A stretch of 64,000 nucleotides of DNA from Golubevia sp. BC0850 (taxonomy: Eukaryota > Basidiomycota > Exobasidiomycetes > Golubeviales > Golubeviaceae), in NCBI GenBank assembly GCA_012976225.1, contig JAAVVG010000001.1, forward strand, positions 1,054,001 through 1,118,000, read 5' to 3'. Numbering within the stretch: the first letter of the stretch is position 1; the number at the start of each line of letters is the position of its first letter. Below are positions 56,423 through 64,000 of this stretch, piece by piece. The notes below the pieces were generated by a model that ran no database searches, was not told where the DNA came from, and saw only the letters and a list, made by a program, of their open reading frames with translations. Position numbers and translations under genes: made by a program.

Positions 56423-56759
56423 CTTGATGCAATTCAATTTGCTGGCTCAAAGTTGAGATCAATCCTTTGAGGTCTTCGCTTCTACTTTCAGTTGAAGGGT
56501 TGTTCGCTTGAACTCTTTGGATTCGACGAAAGGAAGATGGTTAGTTGAAGAACTGAATTGCAGGTCTGGACCGGATCGAAATTCCAGTGATGCGTCGAAG
56601 AACTCAAAAAGTTTCACCTTCCCCATCTTTTTGCTTTCAGAAAAAATAGCTATGTTATTACCACTTCGAAAGCCTCAATTGACAAAATAAGAAGTAGAAG
56701 ATAATACCATTTCTCCTTCCCCAACATGTCCAACCCCTGCCCTCTTCCATCTTGTCCTC
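56423..56759. other. Intergenic space, KTR promoter and HEM15 3' flank
   Basis: About 340 bp between tandem minus-strand genes. Nothing beyond expected flanks was recognised. Confidence 0.35.
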
Positions 56760-58496
56760 TCATCTCATCAAATCCTCTCCGACTTTCATCTCTCCCCCAC
56801 CAAAGAACCTCTTAGCATCCCCACAAGTTTGATTAACACAACCTGGACATCTCAATTGCATTTGTCTTGAAGTTGGACCTTGACACCAAACGTGTTTGCC
56901 CTTTTCAGAAGATGGAGTCTCGATCGAATTTGCATCAGAGAAAGAAGAGAGATGAGAAGAAGCTAGATCTGCCAAAGCTCTTAAGAAAAGAGGTTCATCG
57001 TTTAAAGATTCGGCTCTTCTGAGATTCATTCCATGCTGGAGGAAAAACGAGAGAGAGAGGGAGGGAGAGGTTGGTTAGTCAGAACGAAAGCAAAGAGATA
57101 CATGGGTTCATGAAAACCGCCCCATTGATCTTAAGAATAAAAATCCTAAAGATCTTCCATAAATCCCATACTAACCTCCTCAGCCTCCTCTTTCAACTCA
57201 ATATCCAATTCATAAAGCGTTTCAATATGATCTTGAGTGAAAGCGATAGGAACCACCACTGCATCTTTATAACCAGCTTTAGCCCAACCCTTAACAGTAT
57301 CTGAAGTTTGAGGTCCCAACCAGGCTGAAGGTCCAACTTGAGATTGCCAAGTCACTCTATAAGGATTTGACCAACCTAACTTGGTCATGACTGCAGCTAC
57401 AGTTGCGGCCACTTCAGCTGGATAAGGATCTCCACGTTGAGAAACGATTTGCATGGGTAAGGAATGAGCAGAGAACATGATTGGAATTGAGGAACGTTTG
57501 TCTTCTGGGTAATGAGAGAGAGCTGCTTGGAGACGGGAGGCGAAGGCCTAAGGGAAGAGGTGGGGTAGTGGGAGAGAAGGAAACTCAGCATCTCGTCTTG
57601 GATTGCAAGTTTTTGGAAAGATCATGATGATATCTGAACAGGAAGAACACCTCATTCATTAAAGACGGCATTCCATGAATAGAGTCTTCGACCTTTGATG
57701 TGGTAAGCCCTTCAATAGCCACTTCCCCTACCCTTTCCCTATCCACTCTGTAACTCACATTAACCAGACCCTCGTGAGTAGGCCATCTATCAATCAAACT
57801 CCATTGAATCTCTCCTTCCGGAGCTCCTCTTTGCTTCCTCTTCTGAATCTCTCTATAAAGCTCATTAATGGAACTTCCAGTAGTACTACAACTATACTGA
57901 GGGTATTGAGTGAATCCAACAGCTCTAGTGACACCATCTTTTGCCATTTCATCCAAAGCTTCTTCAGTTAAAGGTCTTGCATATCTGAAAGCAGTATAAG
58001 CTTTATGAGGTGCTGTGGAAGGATGTAATTCATCTAACATTTTACACATTGCCTCACCTTGAGTTTTGGTCCAACGTAAGATTGGTGAACCACCTCCAAT
58101 CTTTGCGTATTGTTCTTTAATCTTTGGTGTTCTACGAGCTGCTATTAAGGGAGCTAATCTGGATTGCCAGGGTAATTGAATTAACTCTCGATCATGGAAA
58201 AGTCTGGATAGGAAATCACCAACTTCATCCAAGGTTGATGGTCCTCCCATGTTCATCATTAGAATCGCTGTAGGTCCAGAAGAGGTAGAGGTAGAAGAGA
58301 CTGTTGCCAAGTTACGACTGGTTGAAGGTGTTGCATTCTTTGTGGATGAAGATGGGCTGATGGTTGAAGTTGAAGTGGAGATGAATCGAACTGAGTTAGA
58401 GTTACTCCTTGAGATTGAAGAACTGATTGAGGATGGAATTGAGGTCGATTTGGATGAAAGGAATCCAATCCCTCTACTTCTCATTACGTTTGACAT
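56760..58496 (-). CDS. HEM15: Ferrochelatase (heme synthase)
   Basis: Minus-strand exons 58496-57759, 57547-57176 and 57035-56760 give 461 residues. The enzyme inserts Fe2+ into protoporphyrin IX on the matrix side of the mitochondrial inner membrane. A long Ser/Arg-rich N-terminus (about 1-72) is a presequence plus linker. The core shows [67 protein letters not shown], the active-site block [11 protein letters not shown], and [16 protein letters not shown]. The C-terminus carries the [2Fe-2S] motif [17 protein letters not shown] with Cys433, Cys436 and Cys441, as in animal and many fungal enzymes. The codon before the ATG is GTG, so 58496 is the start. Head-to-head with SLX4. Confidence 0.97.
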
Positions 58497-58696
58497 CACT
58501 GCTCGATAGGAATAGAGTAGAACAGAGCTTTGATTAGTGGGAAGTGTCTGGAGAAGTAGGATCGATCATCTGCTGCCCAACCACAAGCCACCCAATTCTC
58601 ATCACCTCTTTTAAACTTCAAGAAATTGATATGCTTTGGAGAATCTACGTTTCAACAAACTTACATCAATCTTTTACCAGCTCTTGCCTCCGAACG
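58497..58696. promoter_or_regulatory. Divergent promoter region, HEM15 / SLX4
   Basis: Only 200 bp separate the two starts. An upstream in-frame ATG at 58631 for SLX4 lies within it. Confidence 0.4.
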
Positions 58697-59964
58697 ATGG
58701 CCATGGCCTCTTCCACTTCCTCGTCATCCACTTTCTCATTCTTGAATCAACTCGACGCTCACTTAGCTGCAACTTCTTCTTCTTCTTCTTCTACAACTTC
58801 AAATCCCAAAAGACTTGCATCTACAGCTTCTACAACTCTGAATCAGATCAGACCCTTTCAAACATCTTCCACTCCAGCAGTCAAACGATCAAGAGACAAG
58901 GCACCTCAGAAGAAGAACGTCGAATCAGATTCTGACGATGACATTCCTCTACCTTCACTCAAAAAGAAAGGTAAAGCAAAAGATAACATTCAGCACATCT
59001 TCAATCATGATTCTGATAGCGACATAGAAGAAATCTCGGCTCCACTTCCGACCAAGTCTTCCAACGCAAAGGGAAAGGGAAAAGCCAAGGAGGTTCCTAC
59101 TTCAAATCTTGAATCGGAAGATGAAGTGGATGAAAGGAGACCTGATTACGATTCTTGGACGCTTACTAAGTTACAGGTGAGTGATGATCGTCTACGTCCT
59201 TCAAGTTTGACGCTTGCGTAATGAGTTGTCTGATCCTTCTCCCTTCCTTTCTCCCTTCCTTTCTCCCTTCCTTTCTCCCTTCCTTTCTCCCTTCCTTTCT
59301 CCCTTCCTTTCCCTCTCTCTTTACCTTTGGTTTGCAGAAAGAGGCTGCTCTTCATGGACTCAAGAAGTTAAGGTCCAAGCCAAAGGTCGTGCAGCAGCTG
59401 ACTGAATTCAGGGAAGGGATCTGGAGAGAAGCTGCAGCCACTTCCAAATCCAAGTCAAAGACGAAGTTCAATCTTATACTCGAAGATCAAAGCTCAGATA
59501 GATCTGAATCTGATGTAAACAGAGGTACTTTTGGAGGATCAGATGAAGAAATGGGAGATCTTACAGCTACTTTACTAAGAGAAGCTCGATCAGATGAAGA
59601 TCATCAAGATGGAGATTTGACCTTACAACTATTGAGGGAAGCTGAAGAAGGATCTGAAAACGAACGAATCAACGAAGAAGAAGAGGAAGAAGATGGAGAT
59701 GATGAAGAAGAAGAAATAGAAGAAATGAGTACCTCAACCTTACCATTCTCAGTTTCTTCTCATCTTCAAAAATCAATTCTCAAAGATGAACAACTTTACA
59801 AGAGGATCTTGTTATTTGAACCTATTGCTTTGGATGAGATCATGTCAGTTGCTAGGAAAAATCAAGTGAAAGTCAAGGATAGAATTCAAGTTAGAAGTTG
59901 GTTGGACGAAATGGGGATCACGAATTATAGTGAGGATTTGTCTGGGAGTAGAAGAAGACATTGA
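58697..59964 (+). CDS. SLX4: SLX4 structure-specific endonuclease scaffold
   Basis: Exons 58697-59176 and 59338-59964 give 368 residues. SLX4 binds and activates the SLX1 nuclease in resolving branched DNA. The C-terminal conserved domain that contacts SLX1 is visible: LQKSILKDEQLYKRILLFEPIALDEIMSVARKN, then RIQVRSWLDEMGITNY. A second conserved block spans the splice (WTLTKLQ, then KEAALHGLKKLRSKPKVVQQLTEF). Acidic stretches and Ser-Asp clusters between them are typical of the family. The protein is short compared with ascomycete Slx4. ATG 58697 sits in a good context (acgATGGCC); an in-frame ATG at 58631 would add 22 residues. The intron contains a polypyrimidine tandem repeat. Confidence 0.82.
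59235..59309. repeat. Tandem 12-bp polypyrimidine repeat in the SLX4 intron
   Basis: The unit CCTTTCTCCCTT is present in five perfect consecutive copies (59246-59305), flanked by a degenerate copy on each side. It lies inside the intron 59177-59337, upstream of its acceptor. Confidence 0.9.
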
Positions 59965-60223
59965 TTTTGAGAAAGCATATAATCAAATTCTTTGTCCCTA
60001 GAAATCCGTCGGAAGTAAGTATGACTTGAGTGATAACTTAGGATAATTCCTAGACTAAAGGGAAGGTCAGAAATTCCAGAGGTTCTGATCTTTGGAATCG
60101 AACCCCTTGCTTCAGTCCAGGATTTTTGTATAAAGAGTCCGGCAAATCTCATCACCTCGACCTCTTTTCCCTCTATAAGGTTTCCTTACTGTTTATCATC
60201 CTCTCATCCTTTTTCTTCCACTG

Positions 60224-62346
60224 ATGGATCATCAACAGCCACAATCACCTTCTTTTCAAATCTCCTCTATCGATAACACCAAACCTCCTACACATCAGAT
60301 TCTAACCCAACGTTCGACTTCCAAAAAATCCAAAATCGTCAATTACCAATGGAACGAGGAAGCGGGAACCAGTTCGGAGGCACCTCCTTGGATGGGCTGG
60401 GGTTTGCCACAAGCTCTCACAGATCCTGGGACCGGAATCACAAAACCTATTACCGAGCCTAAGATCATTCATCTATTGATTGAACGCTTCTACAGAGAGC
60501 CTAGTCATAATGCTATCATTGCTTGGAGGACCGAGGTCAGTGAGCTAATCTCCAATCTTTCATCACGACCCAGACACCTTCTGAATCATTCTTTCTCCCC
60601 TTCCAGGTTCTCTCAAGACTTCAACATGCTCAACCCTCTCCCCTTCCGGATTATCTACTACATTCCGTCTGTGTCTGTGGGGCAGCCGATTCTCCAGAAT
60701 TGGAGCTGAAGATTTGGAAGGCCCAGGGGTGGAGAGCCGCTATGGAATCCGTTCACTCAAGACTCAATTCTACCACACCTCTGGAGATAGAACTGATTCA
60801 GACTCTCCTTTTACTTGGCTCAAATTGGCTTGGAGAACCAGACGGTTTACTAAGGAGTCAAACATTCGAGCTAGCCTTCAGATTAGTCCTGACTCTTAAT
60901 CTCCAATCAGATGCATTCAACCAAGGGACGATGGATGACTACTTAAGATCAAGACGTCGAACTATCTTTTGGACAGCTTACGTAGCAGATAAGTTGGTAG
61001 CAGTAGCAGCCGGAAGAACAGGTTTGATTTCAAATGGAGATCATGACATTCCTGGATTGATTATAGATGATATCAGAGGAATTGGGTCTATGGGAGGTTT
61101 GATCTGTTCTGAAGATGACTTGAGCTTAATTCATCTCTTAGTAGTCGCTTTTATCTCTTTAACTCAAATCTTAGATCAAGCTCAACAACTTCTTTATCCA
61201 CTTCAAGCGAAGAGATTTCAATCATTAGGTCAAGTTCATGCAGTCATCAGACCTATTGAAACATCTCTTGAGAAATGGTGTAGAGAACACAAGGATTTGT
61301 TAAGTGAAACTAGTGGTCAGGGTGGAATTAAGAGATCGCTTTGCGTGGCTTTAATCACTCTCCTTTATCTCACTCAACTTCAAATTTATCAGCCCGCTTT
61401 GAGATGGGAACATTTTCACTCAGGTCAACAAGTCATAGCTTTTGGAATCGTCAACTCTACAGCTTTGACTGGTTCGATAGAAGCCGCTTGGCATCTTACA
61501 CATCTTGGTGTTGTCGAACATGAGAATCAACGCCCTCAGCTCAGCTTCGAAAGCTTCGCAGTGAGTATTGATGCCTTCTCTTTCGGAGAGAGACGTTCGT
61601 TGTGAGACTGCTTTCGGCTACTCAATCTTCCTTGCCTTTTTGTGAATTTTCATTCTCCCTACTTCTCAGGTCATGAGGGCTACAAACTTTCTCAAATTCC
61701 TTAGCAGTAGCTGGTCTGGATGGCAAGAAGGGGCAGGCTTACTTCAGGTGAATCACATCTCTTTCGAGTCCTTCTCTCTTCGGCTTTCGACTGACACTTT
61801 CTTTGTTCCTTTGGTCGACGGCAGTGGGTACCTCTCGCTTCTCCATTCAACTCAAACTCGAACTCCAACCCAGTATCGAATTCTGGCTCTCCATATCCAG
61901 ATCCAAGTACGACGGAAATGAAGAGCGAGTCTGGGTACGATTCAGGAGAAGCCTTCTCAAGCCGTCGTCCGTCGATGTTCTCTAGAAGGAAGACAGCTCC
62001 AGCTCCTCTAGATTTCACCTCTACTTCCAATGTAGCCAACGACTCCTCTGAAGATGGACCACTTCCGACCAGCTTTTATCGACTTGACGCGGCTACTATC
62101 GAATCTTTCGCCCTCCCTACTCCTGCAAGAGCTTTGTTCGAAGGTTCAGGAATCAATCATAACGATCCTCTAGGGTCTTTGATGACTCCACTCAGACCGG
62201 ATCACCAAGGTGGTATCGACGTCAACATCAACTTTAGTCCAAACCCAGCTTCAGAAAGACAGGCTGCTGAGGCTGCTTCAGGACCCAGTCCTTGGCTTCA
62301 CTATCCTCCTGCAAGCGGAGGCGGGCAACGCGATCATCAAGACTAG
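60224..62346 (+). CDS. Fungal transcription-factor domain protein without zinc cluster
   Basis: Exons 60224-60535, 60607-61560, 61670-61747 and 61825-62346 give 621 residues. The middle (about 105-420) has the Fungal_trans pattern: ELKIWKAQGWRAAMESV, IELIQTLLLLGSNWLGEPDGLL, FELAFRLVLTLNLQSD and the hallmark RRRTIFWTAYVADKLVA. This region usually follows an N-terminal Zn2Cys6 cluster in regulators. Here the first 104 residues contain no cysteine cluster, and 260 bp upstream offer no zinc-cluster exon. The C-terminal 200 residues are Ser/Pro/Asn-rich and may be an activation region. It could be a regulator acting through a partner, or could have lost its DNA-binding part. A TATA-like tctataagg lies about 50 bp upstream of the ATG. 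Confidence 0.75.
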
Positions 62347-62887
62347 TTGCTGGTAAATCTTCACTTCCGGATTCTGCTGATCAAAGGTAGCAAGTAGCGG
62401 GCTCTTTGCTCTCTTCACCCCCCTATACCTCTTTTTCTCCTCTGTTCGTCGCCTTCCCCAACTGAGCCGTTTTTTTAGACTCCTTTTCCGATGTACTAGT
62501 ATGTTTCTCATTCACATTAGTTCTTTTGCTACTCCTATCTCTTCACATTAATCGAAACTATAGATCAGCTCATCTCCTTTGTTTTGCGCGTCGTTTTTCA
62601 CCCTCCCTTCCCTGAAAGTTTTTGATTTATCGCGCAATCTTGCCTCCTCCCTTTTGCAATTCTTTGAATCGATTTGGTGTATGATTACAATGCGTTGAGA
62701 AAGGGAATAAAAGTACAGGGATATACGATAACAATGAGACAGTACAAAAGTATTCAACTCAATTCGGTGAAGATCCCGAGTTGACAAGAGAAAGAGAGCC
62801 AAAAGTATTAGAAGCGATGTAAAAGAGAAAGCAGCTGATTCGGAGGTTAAGAAAAATAGATTCTAATGGTAATTCCATCTGTCATTT
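62347..62887. other. Intergenic space between convergent genes
   Basis: About 540 bp between the transcription-factor domain gene and the BRCT gene. Low-complexity T/C-rich sequence; no gene or RNA was recognised. Confidence 0.35.
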
Positions 62888-64000
62888 CTATTTCTTCGTC
62901 ATCATCTCTAAAAGACTTCTCTGAGTTTTCTTCCCTTTTATCCCTCTAGATTCAGGTCTAATCTCAAGAATAGGATTTTCAACTCCTTCAAAAAAATTCC
63001 CTTTAACTCCATCTTCAAATCCAGCAGCTCCAGCCTTAGGTTGAAAATCTCCTTCCCAAAGTTTTCTACCTTTTTCCAACGACTCTGTAATCCATTCAGG
63101 TTTGACCAAATATTTCCTTCCAGTGACCTTTCCTCTTTTCAGATTCTCATGAGTTTTCTTTGCAGACAATGGAGAAGCAGAGATGGTATGAGTAGCTCTT
63201 GATGAAGGGACTGGTAAAACTTGAGCTCCATTCTCTTGTAGAAGTCTAGTTAAGACTGTATTTCTGTGATTTCCTGTGTAGCCTGTTATGTGAGCTATGA
63301 TTCCCTTGAAAAGATCGGTTTCCTGTAAAAATGGATAGAAGGAAAGTGAGAATAAAGAACTGAAGCGAAAGTGGCAAACCTTTCGAGAGAAGACTCACCT
63401 TTTTTGCAGCTTGCTTTTGGAGCTTTGAATAACGAGCCTGTAAATAGATATCTTCTGCAGACACTCCTACTTTGTTAGCTTGCTGATGACCTGTAGATGA
63501 AGAGCTGTAAGAGAACAAGAGGTCAATTAGTAGTTGGTTCATAATGGTCCACAGACCCAATTTAAACAGCTCCCTCTACTCTGATATGGCAACTTGACTT
63601 GCTCAAAAGCAAACATAGTGCTCTTGAGCAAATATAGTACTCTTTGATATCATTGGTAATCATGGGAGGACTTCTTGCTCTCCCAGGAGAGCGAACAAGG
63701 GGTTCTACCTCAATGTTTGCTCATCATCCCTCTTCGATCTTGCCTTCTCCAAGTCCCTTTCCGACTCCGTCTTCCTTCGTGACTAAGCAACCACTTCTTT
63801 CAATCCATACTCACGTATAATGCTGAGTGTTCTGACCAAGCCTAGAGTTTGTGATAGGGTTGTCTTTTGACTTTAAAGCCTGTTTGGAGGTTAGAGCTGA
63901 TAGAGCTCTGGCTGACTTGTCAGAGAAAAGAGGTACGTCAGGTAGTAAACATGTCTTTGAAGTTGGAGTAGAGCTGTTCGACTTTCGATGTTTAGGATTG
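62888..64000 (-). CDS. BRCT-domain protein (C-terminal part, leaves window at right)
   Basis: Minus-strand exons, from the right edge: 64000-63815 (continues beyond the window), 63504-63399 and 63322-62888. The joined frame reads QNTQHYTSSSTGHQQ and AAKKETDLFKGIIAHITG across the splices. A BRCT domain fills the last exon: LFKGIIAHITGYTGNHRN, TRLLQENGAQVLPVPSSRATH, and YLVKPEWITESLEKGRKL with the conserved Trp. BRCT domains bind phosphoproteins or DNA ends in repair and checkpoint pathways. The sequence resembles the REV1 BRCT, but REV1 carries it at the N-terminus, while here it is followed by only about 60 residues. The end QRSLLEMMTKK vaguely resembles a PCNA-binding motif. Intron 63505-63814 is unusually long. 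Confidence 0.78.

Overview
This window looks like nuclear DNA of a basidiomycete fungus. Genes are dense, mostly 0.2-1 kb apart. Introns are numerous, usually 50-200 nt, with mostly GTGAGT/GTAAGT donors and YAG acceptors. The proteins are fungal throughout (Zn2Cys6 factor, KRE6/SKN1, KTR mannosyltransferase, TOM1, EMI5/SDHAF2). I saw no transposon, virus-like element, rRNA, tRNA or CRISPR array. I cannot place the species. Coordinates come from hand splicing. For every multi-exon gene lying wholly inside the window, the exon lengths add up to a multiple of three.

Layout, left to right: 5' end of an unknown gene running off the left edge (-); Bot1p/MRPS35 mitoribosomal protein (+); dihydroxy-acid dehydratase ILV3 (+); unknown disordered protein (-); Mediator MED21 (+); SKP1 (-); RGG-rich protein (+); Zn2Cys6 transcription factor (-); exosome cofactor MPP6 (+); unknown (-); porphobilinogen deaminase HEM3 (-); SDHAF2 (+); JmjC/cupin oxygenase with a giant acidic insert (+); single-TM unknown (-); small cysteine-rich protein (+); a 3,577-residue TOM1/HUWE1 relative with no HECT domain (-); CUL4 cullin (+); KRE6/SKN1 beta-glucan synthesis protein (+); four-TM membrane protein (-); KTR-type mannosyltransferase (-); ferrochelatase HEM15 (-); SLX4 (+); fungal transcription-factor domain protein without a zinc cluster (+); BRCT protein running off the right edge (-).

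The genes are mostly housekeeping. Two heme enzymes (HEM3, HEM15) lie about 36 kb apart, and HEM3 is divergent from SDHAF2, a mitochondrial flavoenzyme assembly factor. Three ubiquitin-ligase components (SKP1, TOM1-like, CUL4) lie within 35 kb, and the last two share one divergent promoter region. Eight gene pairs are head-to-head.

The most unusual signals are: (1) very small exons in several genes, including a 4-nt and a 6-nt exon that complete a zinc cluster; (2) a TOM1-like protein that stops before the HECT domain, with no HECT sequence downstream; (3) a JmjC fold whose metal ligands are about 650 residues apart; (4) a HEM3 about twice the usual length. I found no clearly new defence or mobile system.
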